Positions 52,978 to 61,962 of a stretch of 64,000 bases of DNA are shown here, piece by piece (positions within the stretch are counted from its first letter, which is position 1; every line of letters starts with the position of its first letter). This stretch comes from Bacteroidetes oral taxon 274 str. F0058 (lineage in GTDB: Bacteria > Bacteroidota > Bacteroidia > Bacteroidales > Paludibacteraceae). The stretch spans positions 109,205 to 173,204 of the forward strand of contig GG774889.1 of the NCBI GenBank assembly GCA_000163695.1, given 5' to 3'. Made by a program: the position numbers and the translations under genes. The notes beneath the pieces are model-generated. The model ran no database searches and was not told the DNA's origin. It was given only the letters and a program-made list of their open reading frames with translations.

Positions 52978-54958
52978 TGAATATCAATTTGTTTTTAGAA
53001 TCGAAAGCATTGACGCCTTTATGTTCGGCTGCGCTGCGGTTGAAGAAATATTTCTCACACTTATTGCCCGAATAGCAGATATTGCCGTTCTCGAAGGTGA
53101 ATTTCAGCATTCTACACTGATTGGTACAGCCTTTGCACTGCAACTCTTTGGTCTCGTATTTTAGAGAAAAACGGTCTCCAAACGACGATGTCGTATTCGT
53201 ATTTTCCGTAGCCGAATATTGTTGTTTGGCATATAGAGCCGCCCCGAAAGCCCCCATCAATTCGGGCGAATCGGTAGCTGATACGGATTTTTCGCTCAAT
53301 AATTCCAATGCTCTGAAGACGGCATCGTTCCTAAACGTACCTCCCTGTACAACGATACGGTCGCCAAGTATATTCAGATTGCTTATTTTGAGCACCTTGA
53401 ACAGACAATTTTTTATAACCGAATAAGCCAATCCGGCAGCGATGTCGTCCAAAACAGCATTCTGACGTAGCGACTGTTTTACTTTGGAGTTCATAAAAAC
53501 GGTACAACGTGTCCCCAAGTCTACGGGATTGCTCGCAGTACAGGCGGCACTCACAAAGTCGGCGAGGGTCATATTCATCACCGAAGCAAAATTTTGCAGA
53601 AACGACCCACAGCCCGAAGAGCAAGCCTCGTTGAGTTCGATATTGGTTATCATACCGTTATCGACGAAAATAGACTTCATATCCTGCCCTCCGATATCGA
53701 GGATAAACGAAACCTGAGGGTCGATAAACTTAGCTCCCATCAGATGTGCAATAGTTTCTACAATACCAAAGTCGAGGTTAAAAGCCTGTTTGATAAGGTC
53801 TTCGCCATAGCCCGTAGATGTCGAACCAACGATACGAACCTTAGCATTCTTCTGTTCGGCTTCTTGATAAAATTTAAGCAGTCCATCGTGCACCTGCTTC
53901 AAAGGATTTCCGTAGTTGAGGGTATAGTGTTGGAAAAGAATCTTATTGTCTTCGTCGATAATCACTATCTTGGTGGTAGTAGAGCCTGAGTCGATACCGA
54001 GATAGCAATTCACTTGGGTATTCGGCTCTATCTCTTTGGTAGCAAGGGATATTATTTTTTTGTGATTCTTCCAGTAAATATACTCTTCTTCGTTACGGAA
54101 AAGCGGCGGCAAAGTATCCGAAGCCGTGCTGTGGTTTCTCTCCGACAGTTTGTCTCTGAGTTCCGACAGATTAAACTCCGTCTCTGATGTCTGTGCCAGA
54201 AAAGCACAACCCCAAGCGGGGAAGAATTCGCTGTTTTCGGGTAATATTATCTCGTCGTCGCCAAGCGAAAGCAACGTCTGAAATCTATTACGCAGAGCAG
54301 GTATAAACGTGAGCGGTCCGCCGATACAGATTACCTTCGGCATCACCTTGTGTCCGCGAATAAGAGTAGTTATCGCTTGGTTGGCAACGGTCTGGAAGAT
54401 AGACATCGCCAAATCGGGCAGCGGTATATTGCGTGCAATAAGATTCTGTACGTCGGTCTTGGCAAATACTCCGCACCGCGAGGCTACGGGATATATTTTC
54501 GTGAAATTCCAAGCTTCGTCGTTCAATTTGCCGATAGGTACACTTATAAGGTCTGCCATCTGGTCTATGAAAGCACCTGTACCACCGGCACACGAGCCGT
54601 TCATTCGTATGTCGGGTTGTTTGCCTTCTGCAAAAAAGACTATCTTGGCATCTTCGCCACCCAAATCTATAAGTGTATGCGTATCGGGATAGCAACGCTT
54701 GGTTACTTCGATGGCAGCTATGACTTCTTGATGAAACGGAATATGCAGGCGTTCGGCTACCCCCATTCCCGCCGACCCTGTAATACATATCTTGGCAGTA
54801 GACAGCGAATATTGCGAAACGAGCTTATCGAGCTGCTGCCCGAAAACCGTCGGAATATCCGCCTTGTGCCTATTGTACGATTTGTAGACAACATCTCCGT
54901 TGTCGTCCAAAACGATTACTTTGAGCGTAGTAGAGCCGATGTCTATACCTATATTCAT
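52970..54958 (-). CDS. BcrA/BadF-type ATPase with two activase domains (N-terminal third)
   Basis: A 662-aa ASKHA-fold ATPase with two BcrAD/BadFG domains. The first (about 1-250) has GIDIGSTTLKVIVLD and SCAGGTGAFIDQMADL, the second (about 310-560) has LGIDSGSTTTKIVIID and ACSSGCGSFLQNFA; the Cys of SCAGG and ACSSGC would hold a 4Fe-4S cluster at the dimer interface. A C-terminal Cys motif, CKGCTNQCRML then CYSGNKCEKYF, may hold another metal centre. Relatives couple ATP hydrolysis to low-potential electron transfer into a dehydratase. No dehydratase or CoA-transferase gene is adjacent. It is the first gene of the operon with the middle third and the HAD gene. Confidence 0.88.
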   Translation of the reverse strand: MNIGIDIGSTTLKVIVLDDNGDVVYKSYNRHKADIPTVFGQQLDKLVSQYSLSTAKICITGSAGMGVAERLHIPFHQEVIAAIEVTKRCYPDTHTLIDLGGEDAKIVFFAEGKQPDIRMNGSCAGGTGAFIDQMADLISVPIGKLNDEAWNFTKIYPVASRCGVFAKTDVQNLIARNIPLPDLAMSIFQTVANQAITTLIRGHKVMPKVICIGGPLTFIPALRNRFQTLLSLGDDEIILPENSEFFPAWGCAFLAQTSETEFNLSELRDKLSERNHSTASDTLPPLFRNEEEYIYWKNHKKIISLATKEIEPNTQVNCYLGIDSGSTTTKIVIIDEDNKILFQHYTLNYGNPLKQVHDGLLKFYQEAEQKNAKVRIVGSTSTGYGEDLIKQAFNLDFGIVETIAHLMGAKFIDPQVSFILDIGGQDMKSIFVDNGMITNIELNEACSSGCGSFLQNFASVMNMTLADFVSAACTASNPVDLGTRCTVFMNSKVKQSLRQNAVLDDIAAGLAYSVIKNCLFKVLKISNLNILGDRIVVQGGTFRNDAVFRALELLSEKSVSATDSPELMGAFGAALYAKQQYSATENTNTTSSFGDRFSLKYETKELQCKGCTNQCRMLKFTFENGNICYSGNKCEKYFFNRSAAEHKGVNAFDSKNKLIFSA

Positions 54959-54992
54959 CTATGTATATTTTATACGATTTTGTTGTGGGAGG

Positions 54993-55000
54993 CAAAGGTA
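54993..55000 (-). promoter_or_regulatory. -7 element of the activase operon
   Basis: The minus strand reads TACCTTTG (followed by C), an exact match about 35 bases before the ATG at 54958. Confidence 0.65.
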
Positions 55001-55099
55001 TAAAAAAGTTGCCAATAAATAACACATTACATAAAAAGAAGGTGGCTAATAACCATTTTTTTCAAAACTCCTCGAAAAATTTTCGAGAGTAAATTCATT

Positions 55100-55130
55100 T
55101 TTGTCACCCACAAAAAATAGATTACTTTTG
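55100..55130 (+). promoter_or_regulatory. Promoter of the CPBP protease gene
   Basis: TTTG at 55100-55103, a 19-base spacer and TACTTTTG at 55123-55130 form a good Bacteroidetes promoter. Confidence 0.7.
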
Positions 55131-55188
55131 TAAAAAATATTCGCAAAAATACAATCACCAAGAATAAAGAAACACCGTAAAAATTTGT

Positions 55189-56043
55189 ATGAGAAAAAGC
55201 TTATTTTACAAAATATCTATCGTAACATTACTATCTCTCTCGGGGCTAATAATAGTACTGGCAATATATGCAATTTTACAGAAATACACGGATTTAGCCG
55301 AAATCAATTTGTTGAAAATCACACAATTATTGCAACAATTATTTGTTTTTGGCATACCTGCAATAATTGGAGTAAGATTTCTGAACAAAAATAACGGAAT
55401 TTCAAATACCAACAAAACGAATAATATCTATATAATACTTTTGGCAATAGTATTTGTATTTGTGTCCGTTCCCGCAATCGATATGCTGTTAAAATGGAAT
55501 GAGGGGCTGCATCTACCGGAGTCTATGAGAGGTATAGAGATGTGGATACGCACACAGGAGACAAATGCAACTATACTTACCGAGAAACTACTTGCGACAA
55601 ATACCGTTGGCGGACTCGGTATAAATATTATTATCGTTGCTTTGAGTGCAGCCGTGTGCGAAGAGTTGTTTTTCCGAGGATTTTTACTGAGATCATTTAC
55701 CGAACATATCGACACACATATTGCGGTATGGCTTACGGCAATCATTTTTTCATTCATTCATTTTCAGTTCTTAGGTTTTATTCCAAGGATGGTTTTGGGA
55801 GCAACTTTCGGATATATGGCAATCTACGGAAAATCGTTATGGGCACCTATCGCCGCTCATTTCACAAACAATGCTATAGCTGTAGTTGCGTTTTATCTGA
55901 GCCACAACAAAATCATCGACATAAAAACCGAAAATTTCGGGACAGCAATTTCTGTCGCCTCGCTGGTTTTAGCTATTGCCACGATATATATAATGAGGTG
56001 CATTTCTATAAAAAAAACAGTAGAGATTTATTTGCCTAAATAA
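55189..56043 (+). CDS. CPBP-family intramembrane metalloprotease
   Basis: A 284-aa polytopic membrane protein of the CAAX protease/bacteriocin-processing (CPBP, Abi) family. About seven hydrophobic segments are present. The active-site motifs are ALSAAVCEELFFRGFLL (EExxxR) near residue 165, FIHFQFLGFIPRMVLG (FxxxH) and a later AAHFTNNA (HxxxN). Such proteases cleave prenylated or membrane-bound peptides; some protect against bacteriocins. The target is unknown and no peptide gene is adjacent. The gene has its own promoter and is convergent with apt. Confidence 0.88.
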   Translation: MRKSLFYKISIVTLLSLSGLIIVLAIYAILQKYTDLAEINLLKITQLLQQLFVFGIPAIIGVRFLNKNNGISNTNKTNNIYIILLAIVFVFVSVPAIDMLLKWNEGLHLPESMRGIEMWIRTQETNATILTEKLLATNTVGGLGINIIIVALSAAVCEELFFRGFLLRSFTEHIDTHIAVWLTAIIFSFIHFQFLGFIPRMVLGATFGYMAIYGKSLWAPIAAHFTNNAIAVVAFYLSHNKIIDIKTENFGTAISVASLVLAIATIYIMRCISIKKTVEIYLPK

Positions 56044-56078
56044 AACAAAAAGTCCTCTACTGTATTTTCGTTTTTTTT
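56018..56078 (+). terminator. Hairpin terminator of the CPBP gene
   Basis: ACAGTAGAG (56018-56026) pairs with CTCTACTGT (56055-56063), followed by TTTTCG and eight Ts. The left arm lies inside the coding region, 18 bases before the stop. Confidence 0.6.
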
Positions 56079-56114
56079 ACCAATCGATTTCGATTCTCTC
56101 TCGACAGAGACAGT

Positions 56115-56639
56115 TCAATAATGTATCAGAGATTTTACGTCTATATCTTTATCGAACTTCTCAATCCCTTTCAGAAAATCGAGCTCTACCAAAAAATTGA
56201 CGTAAATTTTCTTCACATTAAAAAGCTTCACCAAATCGCACGCTGCTTTCATAGTGCCTCCCGTAGCCAACAGGTCGTCGTGAATGAGGACGACATCGTC
56301 TGCTACAAGAGCGTCTTTGTGAAGCTGTATCACATCTGCACCATACTCTTTGCCATAGCTCACCTCATAAGTCTCGGCAGGGAGCTTACCTTTTTTACGA
56401 ATAGGCACAAAACCTACCCCAAGACGATTGCCTAAAATAGGAGCCATTATAAACCCTCGGCTTTCGATACCTATCACCTTAGTAATACCCTTGTCCTTAT
56501 AGAGGCGATACATCTCTTCTTCAAAGAACCTCATGCACTCAGCATCTTTGAATGCGGTCGTCAAGTCTTTGAACACTATCCCCTGCACAGGGAAATCATA
56601 CACATCTCTAATATGTTTTTTTACGTCTTCTATCGTCAT
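56115..56639 (-). CDS. apt: Adenine phosphoribosyltransferase
   Basis: Apt converts adenine and PRPP to AMP in purine salvage (cytosol). The 174-aa sequence has FPVQGIVFKDLT at the start, IGIESRGFIMAPILGNRLGVGFVPIRKKGKLP, and the PRPP loop VVLIHDDLLATGGTMKAA, all typical. It is downstream of mnmG on the same strand with a 68-base gap that contains a parS site. No separate -7 element is exact, so it may be read from the mnmG promoter. Confidence 0.95.
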   Translation of the reverse strand: MTIEDVKKHIRDVYDFPVQGIVFKDLTTAFKDAECMRFFEEEMYRLYKDKGITKVIGIESRGFIMAPILGNRLGVGFVPIRKKGKLPAETYEVSYGKEYGADVIQLHKDALVADDVVLIHDDLLATGGTMKAACDLVKLFNVKKIYVNFLVELDFLKGIEKFDKDIDVKSLIHY

Positions 56640-56681
56640 TTCTTGTATTATTTTGTGTTTTTATATTTCGTTTCTCAAAAT

Positions 56682-56697
56682 TGTTCCACGTGAAACA
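56682..56697. promoter_or_regulatory. parS site (ParB-binding centromere)
   Basis: The 16 bases TGTTCCACGTGAAACA match the widely conserved chromosomal parS consensus TGTTNCACGTGAAACA at every position. In many bacteria ParB spreads from such sites, which cluster near the replication origin, to segregate the chromosome. It lies in the apt-mnmG gap, not in coding sequence. I saw no second exact copy in the window. parA and parB are not in the window. Confidence 0.9.
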
Positions 56698-56707
56698 TTC
56701 CACAATA

Positions 56708-58585
56708 TCATCTGCCCAACATCACTATCAGCACATTGATGTCGCTTGGAGATACGCCGGGGATTCGCGAGGCTTGCCCTATCGTTTGGGGCAAATGCTT
56801 TTTTAGCTTTTGTCTTGCTTCCGTAGAAAGAGATTGTATGTCGTCATAGTTTATTTCTTGAGGAATATTGACATATTCGAGCCGATTGGTCTTGTTGGCT
56901 ATCAGCCGTTCTCTGTCGATATATCCGCCATATTTCACAACAATCTCTGCTTCTTCCAAAATTTCCTCCACTCTACTTTGGTCTACTTTGTCTGCCTGCT
57001 CTCGTACATCTGGAAGCGTTTCGCACATAGCACCAATAGTAATATTGGGGCGAAGTAGTAAATCATAAAGCTTCGTCTTTTTCGATATAGGTGTAGCTCC
57101 TGTCTTTTCCAAGAGGCCGTTTATTTCGGCAGGTAAAACGCTCCTTTGCTTAAAATAGGACAAAAGACCGTCTATGTTATCGTTTTTCACATCTAAAAGC
57201 TTTTTGCGTTCGGTAGTAGCCAAGCCCAAATCGAACGACTTCCGAGTGAGACGACTGTCGGCGCTATCCTGACGCAAAATGATGCGGTATTCCGAACGAG
57301 AGGTGAACATTCTGTAAGGCTCGTCCACTCCTTTTGTTGTCAGGTCGTCGATAAGTACTCCTATATACGCCTCATCTCTACGCAGAACGAATTCTTTGCC
57401 TCCAAAACAGTTGATATGTGCATTGATGCCTGCTATCAGCCCCTGACCTGCCGCCTCCTCGTAACCCGTAGTTCCATTGACTTGTCCTGCAAAAAACAGG
57501 TTTTTTACCAACTTTGTCTCCAAAGTGTTCTTCAGCTGAACGGGGTCGAAATAATCATATTCTATGGCATAACCCGGGCGATATATGCGTGCCTGCTCCA
57601 GACCTTCGATGGTATGCAAAGCCTCTAACTGTACCTCTATCGGCAACGACGACGAAAAACCGTTTAGGTAATACTCCTGAGTGGTCTCGCCCTCAGGTTC
57701 TATGAAAAGCTGATGGGACGTCTTATCTGCAAATGTTACTATCTTGGTCTCTATACTCGGACAGTATCTAGGTCCTATACTCTGTATTTGTCCGTTATAC
57801 AAAGGAGATTCGTCTATATGACGGTTAAGTATTTCGTGCGTGCGTGTGTTTGTGTGGGTGAGATAGCAGGGACGTTGCCGCAATGTGTTTTTACCGCGTA
57901 CAAGGAAAGAAAATTTGTGAAAATCGTCTTCGCCGTTCTGTTGTGTCAGTCTCGAAAAGTCTATCGAATTACCATTTATTCGTAAGGGTGTGCCTGTCTT
58001 CATACGACCCGTAACAAAGCCTACCTCCCTCAATTGTTCGGTAAGTCCATAAGAAGCCGTCTCCGATATGCGACCGCCCGCTACCTGTATTTTGCCGAAG
58101 TGCATAAGTCCGTTAAGAAACGTACCCGAAGTGAGAATTACGCATTTCGCTCCAAATTCACACATCAATCTCGTCTTTACACCTTGTACCGTACCGTCCT
58201 TTATAATAAACTCGGTTACCACATCTTGCCTAATATCAAGATTAGGACAGCTATCGAGAAGTTCTCGCCAACGTTGTATATATTTGGCTCTGTCGGACTG
58301 TGAACGCGGACTCCACATAGCAGCCCCCTTAGAGCGATTGAGCATACGAAACTGTATGGAGGTATCATCTGTTACAATACCCATATACCCTCCAAGAGCA
58401 TCTATTTCTCTAACAATTTGACCTTTGGCGATGCCTCCGACAGCCGGATTACAGCTCATCTGAGCGATATTATTCATATCCATTGTCAGAAGCAAAACCT
58501 TAGAACCGAGGTTAGAGGCTGCCGCTGCCGCCTCACAACCCGAATGACCTGCTCCTATTACTATTATATCGTAGCTCAAAATCAT
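56708..58585 (-). CDS. mnmG: tRNA uridine-5-carboxymethylaminomethyl modification enzyme MnmG
   Basis: MnmG (GidA) works with MnmE to modify the wobble uridine of certain tRNAs, using FAD, methylenetetrahydrofolate and NADH. The 625-aa sequence has the FAD loop IVIGAGHSGCEAA right at the N-terminus, SCNPAVGGIAKGQIVREIDALGG, GRMKTGTPLRI, GQVNGTTGYEEAAGQGL with the conserved residues of the second domain, and the C-terminal helical region for MnmE and tRNA contact. The start cannot lie later than 58585 without losing the FAD loop. A -7 element ends 4 bases before that ATG, so the mRNA may be leaderless. Confidence 0.96.
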   Translation of the reverse strand: MILSYDIIVIGAGHSGCEAAAAASNLGSKVLLLTMDMNNIAQMSCNPAVGGIAKGQIVREIDALGGYMGIVTDDTSIQFRMLNRSKGAAMWSPRSQSDRAKYIQRWRELLDSCPNLDIRQDVVTEFIIKDGTVQGVKTRLMCEFGAKCVILTSGTFLNGLMHFGKIQVAGGRISETASYGLTEQLREVGFVTGRMKTGTPLRINGNSIDFSRLTQQNGEDDFHKFSFLVRGKNTLRQRPCYLTHTNTRTHEILNRHIDESPLYNGQIQSIGPRYCPSIETKIVTFADKTSHQLFIEPEGETTQEYYLNGFSSSLPIEVQLEALHTIEGLEQARIYRPGYAIEYDYFDPVQLKNTLETKLVKNLFFAGQVNGTTGYEEAAGQGLIAGINAHINCFGGKEFVLRRDEAYIGVLIDDLTTKGVDEPYRMFTSRSEYRIILRQDSADSRLTRKSFDLGLATTERKKLLDVKNDNIDGLLSYFKQRSVLPAEINGLLEKTGATPISKKTKLYDLLLRPNITIGAMCETLPDVREQADKVDQSRVEEILEEAEIVVKYGGYIDRERLIANKTNRLEYVNIPQEINYDDIQSLSTEARQKLKKHLPQTIGQASRIPGVSPSDINVLIVMLGR

Positions 58586-58589
58586 TGTG

Positions 58590-58597
58590 CAAAGATA
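58590..58597 (-). promoter_or_regulatory. -7 element of mnmG, very close to the start codon
   Basis: The minus strand reads TATCTTTG (followed by C). Only 4 bases separate it from the ATG at 58585. Confidence 0.6.
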
Positions 58598-58719
58598 ATA
58601 CTTTTTCGATTATGTTATAATCTTAAATTCGATGATAAAATATAAAAAACCGACAATTTTAACCATAAAATACATACAACTTTTTTAAACAGAGCGAGCG
58701 TTGGCAATTTATTTATTAT

Positions 58720-58727
58720 TACCTTTG
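58720..58727 (+). promoter_or_regulatory. -7 element of the glutaminyl cyclase gene
   Basis: TACCTTTG (followed by C) is an exact match. TTG at 58701-58703 lies 16 bases upstream and may be part of the -33 region. Confidence 0.6.
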
Positions 58728-58766
58728 CAAAATAATAATAACGACAAATAATAAATAGTGCTCTGT

Positions 58767-59768
58767 ATGAAAAGAATAAATCTCACTATCATAGCTGTTG
58801 TTGCAACAACGATATTCACTTTCTGTGGCAGAAGAACCGACGGCGACGACGAAAAAACGGCAAATAAAAACGAGCCTTCCGTTGTCGCTGTGCCTGTATT
58901 TAATCAGGATTCTGCCTACAATTTCGTCAAGACACAAGTAGACTTCGGTCCGAGAGTACCAAACAGTAAAGCACACGAAAACTGTCTCGAATACCTTAGC
59001 GATAAGCTTGGCAAATTCGGAGCAGAAGTTTCTATACAAAAAGGAACGGGGACTCTGTACGATGGGCAAAAAATAGATATAAAAAATATTATAGGAACTT
59101 TCAACCCATCTGCCGAACATCGCATATTGCTCGTGGCACATTGGGATAGCCGTCCGTTTGCAGACCAAGATGCAGAAAGGTCTAAACATAAGACGCCTAT
59201 ACTCGGAGCCAATGACGGAGCCAGTGGAGTAGGCATATTGCTCGAGGTGGCACGTAACCTCACTACCCTACCCGAAAATACAGGGATAGATATTATACTC
59301 TTCGATGTAGAAGATTATGGAGCACCTTATTTTTACAAAGGAGACAAGAACGAAAACAGTTGGTGCATAGGCTCACAATATTGGTCTAAAAATCCGCATA
59401 AAGCAGATTATAGAGCCGAATACGGCATCTTACTCGATATGGTAGGAGGCTTGGGAGCAAAATTCTACAAAGAACAATACTCCGTAAGGTATGCCGACAA
59501 TATTGTAGAAAAAGTATGGAGTAAAGCAATAAATGCCGGATTCGACGGGTATTTCGTAAACAAAAGAGGGGGATACATAATAGACGACCACCTGCCGATA
59601 AACAACATACGAAATATACCTACAATCGATATAATTCAATATGACCCATCATCTGAAAACGGATTCAATCGCCATTGGCACACAACAAAAGATGATATGA
59701 ACAACATTGATAAAAACACGCTGTATGTCGTGGGACAGACGGTTTTAAACGTTATTTTCGATTTGTAA
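58767..59768 (+). CDS. Glutaminyl-peptide cyclotransferase (M28 family) lipoprotein
   Basis: A 333-aa lipoprotein of the M28 family, animal-type glutaminyl cyclase, like the Porphyromonas gingivalis enzyme. It turns N-terminal Gln of exported proteins into pyroglutamate, in the periplasm. Signal: INLTIIAVVATTIFTFC, with Cys20 lipidated. Zinc ligands are seen in LGANDGASGVGILLEVA (Asp), DVEDYGAP (Glu) and NRHWHTTKDD (His); LLVAHWDSRPFADQD is the M28 His/Asp region. ATG 58767 is used; an in-frame GTG 9 bases earlier is less likely. The following FAD-protein gene starts 18 bases after the stop. Confidence 0.88.
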   Translation: MKRINLTIIAVVATTIFTFCGRRTDGDDEKTANKNEPSVVAVPVFNQDSAYNFVKTQVDFGPRVPNSKAHENCLEYLSDKLGKFGAEVSIQKGTGTLYDGQKIDIKNIIGTFNPSAEHRILLVAHWDSRPFADQDAERSKHKTPILGANDGASGVGILLEVARNLTTLPENTGIDIILFDVEDYGAPYFYKGDKNENSWCIGSQYWSKNPHKADYRAEYGILLDMVGGLGAKFYKEQYSVRYADNIVEKVWSKAINAGFDGYFVNKRGGYIIDDHLPINNIRNIPTIDIIQYDPSSENGFNRHWHTTKDDMNNIDKNTLYVVGQTVLNVIFDL

Positions 59769-59786
59769 TATAAAATTTATATAACA

Positions 59787-61355
59787 ATGACAGAACTACA
59801 ACTGACCCTATCACCTGAGCAAAGTGCAGATAATCAATTTATAAAAAAACAAATAGCCAAAAACCTCGATATAGAGACGAATGATATTTCAGAATTCAAA
59901 ATAATAAGAAAATCTATCGATGCCAGAGGTCGTATACCGTTAGTAATAATGCAACTACGCGTTTTTATCAATGAAAATACCGACAAACATATTTATCAAG
60001 AGCCTTTTAATTATCGGAACGTAAGTAACAAAAAAGAAGTAATAATCATAGGAGCCGGTCCGGCAGGGCTTTTTGCAGCCCTTCGACTGATAGAATTGGG
60101 GTTCTGCCCGATAATTGTGGAACGTGGCAAAAACGTTAAAGAGCGTAAAGTAGATGTCGCTAATATCAGTAAAAATAAGGAACTTAACGAAGAGTCAAAC
60201 TTATGTTTCGGCGAAGGCGGTGCCGGTACTTTCTCCGACGGTAAACTATATTCGCGTTCTAACAAACGTGGAAACACAAACAGAATCATAGAAATATTCC
60301 ATTATCACGGAGCGAAAGACGAGATTCTGTATGAAGCACATCCGCATATCGGTACCGATATTCTGTCGGTGGTGGTAACAAATATTCGAAAAACCATATT
60401 AGAATGCGGCGGACAGATATTATTTTCGGCAAAAGTAACCGATATTCTGATAGAAAACGGCAAAGCAAAAGGCGTAAGACTTGCCGACAATCGCGTGTTA
60501 AAGTCTGATTACGTAATACTTGCCACAGGTCATTCGGCTCGCGACATTTACCGTCTTTTACAAGAGAAAAATATAGCAATACAGGCAAAGGGGTTCGCTA
60601 TGGGCATACGTGTAGAGCATCCGCAGGAGTTGATAAATCACATACAGTACAAAGGCTACAAAAGCGAGTTTCTGCCGGCTGCCTCGTACAACCTTACCTC
60701 GCAGGTCGACGGTAGAGGAGTTTATTCGTTTTGTATGTGTCCGGGAGGTATGATAGTGCCCTCGGCAACCGAACGCGGGCAAGTGGTAGTAAACGGTATG
60801 AGCTCTTCGGCACGTAATTCGCCATTCGCCAACTCGGGAATCGTAGTAGAGCTGCACCCAAAAGATTTCACAGAATTTCATCAATATGGCGAACTGTGCG
60901 GAGTATACTTCCAACAACAACTCGAACATTTAGCTTATGCCTCCAATGGCGGACAAAATCAAAAAGCACCTGCACAGCGTTTGACCGATTTTATACGTGG
61001 CAGACTCTCGGCAGATATTCACAAGTCTTCGTACTTGCCGGGGATAGTATCATCGCCCATACACTTCTGGCTGCCAAAGTTGATAGGAGATTCACTCAGA
61101 GAGGGTTTCAGAGTTTTTGACAAGAAGATGAAAGGCTTCGTTACATCTGAGGCAATAATACTCGGAGTAGAGTCTCGAACATCCTCACCTGTGCGTATTC
61201 CACGTCATAAAGACACACTGCAACACATACAAATACAAGGTCTCTATCCGTGTGGCGAAGGAGCAGGCTACTCGGGGGGTATTACATCGTCGGCAATAGA
61301 CGGACAACGAGTAGCAGAACAGATTTCATTCATTGATAATGAAAAAAATAGATAA
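59787..61355 (+). CDS. FAD-dependent oxidoreductase (COG2509-type)
   Basis: A 522-aa FAD-binding protein. An N-terminal region (about 1-85, with RKSIDARGRIPLV) precedes the nucleotide-binding motif EVIIIGAGPAGLFAALRLIELG. Further typical blocks are LCFGEGGAGTFSDGKLYSR, ILATGHSARDIYRLL, FCMCPGGMIVPSATE, and the C-terminal GLYPCGEGAGYSGGITSSAIDG. The same block order is seen in the uncharacterised FAD-dependent dehydrogenase family COG2509, whose substrate is unknown. Its 3' end overlaps rnhB by 17 bases. Confidence 0.87.
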   Translation: MTELQLTLSPEQSADNQFIKKQIAKNLDIETNDISEFKIIRKSIDARGRIPLVIMQLRVFINENTDKHIYQEPFNYRNVSNKKEVIIIGAGPAGLFAALRLIELGFCPIIVERGKNVKERKVDVANISKNKELNEESNLCFGEGGAGTFSDGKLYSRSNKRGNTNRIIEIFHYHGAKDEILYEAHPHIGTDILSVVVTNIRKTILECGGQILFSAKVTDILIENGKAKGVRLADNRVLKSDYVILATGHSARDIYRLLQEKNIAIQAKGFAMGIRVEHPQELINHIQYKGYKSEFLPAASYNLTSQVDGRGVYSFCMCPGGMIVPSATERGQVVVNGMSSSARNSPFANSGIVVELHPKDFTEFHQYGELCGVYFQQQLEHLAYASNGGQNQKAPAQRLTDFIRGRLSADIHKSSYLPGIVSSPIHFWLPKLIGDSLREGFRVFDKKMKGFVTSEAIILGVESRTSSPVRIPRHKDTLQHIQIQGLYPCGEGAGYSGGITSSAIDGQRVAEQISFIDNEKNR

Positions 61356-61962
61356 TAATCTACTGCCGTTCTACAAAGCAGATTGCATAGAAGCAGGTTG
61401 CGACGAGGCAGGCAGAGGTTGCCTCGCAGGTCCTGTATTTGCCGCAGCAGTAGTGTTGTCAGCAGATTTCGAATGTCCGCATTTAAATGATAGTAAGCAA
61501 CTTACCGAAAAGCAACGGCAAAATATACGTCTTGTCATAGAACAGAATGCCTTGGCGTGGGCAGTTGCACGCATAGATGCGGAAGAGATAGATAATATTA
61601 ACATACTGAAAGCCTCTATATTGTGTATGCACAAAGCTCTCGACAATCTGAGCATAATACCCGAACACATCATTATAGACGGAAACAAGTTTATTCAATA
61701 CAGAGATGTCGAATACAAAACTATCGTAAAGGGCGACGGCAAATATCTGTCGATAGCCGCAGCATCGGTATTGGCAAAGACTCATAGAGACGATTATATG
61801 AGTTATTTACATTTGCAATATCCGCATTATCAATGGAATATAAATAAGGGCTACCCTACTTCGAAACACCGACAAGCTATAAAAGAATTCGGAATAAGCC
61901 CATATCATAGGAGAAGTTTCAAACTATTGGACACACAAACAAGTATTAATTTCGATTGTTGA
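61339..61962 (+). CDS. rnhB: Ribonuclease HII
   Basis: RnhB cuts RNA in RNA-DNA hybrids and starts removal of ribonucleotides from DNA. The 207-aa sequence has the catalytic block CDEAGRGCLAGPVFAAAVVL (Asp, Glu), DSKQLTEKQR, IIDGNKF (Asp), and SVLAKTHRD (Asp in the last block). ATG 61339 lies inside the preceding gene by 17 bases; an in-frame TTG six bases earlier is unlikely. The gene is probably translated with the upstream FAD-protein gene. Confidence 0.95.
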   Translation: MKKIDNNLLPFYKADCIEAGCDEAGRGCLAGPVFAAAVVLSADFECPHLNDSKQLTEKQRQNIRLVIEQNALAWAVARIDAEEIDNINILKASILCMHKALDNLSIIPEHIIIDGNKFIQYRDVEYKTIVKGDGKYLSIAAASVLAKTHRDDYMSYLHLQYPHYQWNINKGYPTSKHRQAIKEFGISPYHRRSFKLLDTQTSINFDC

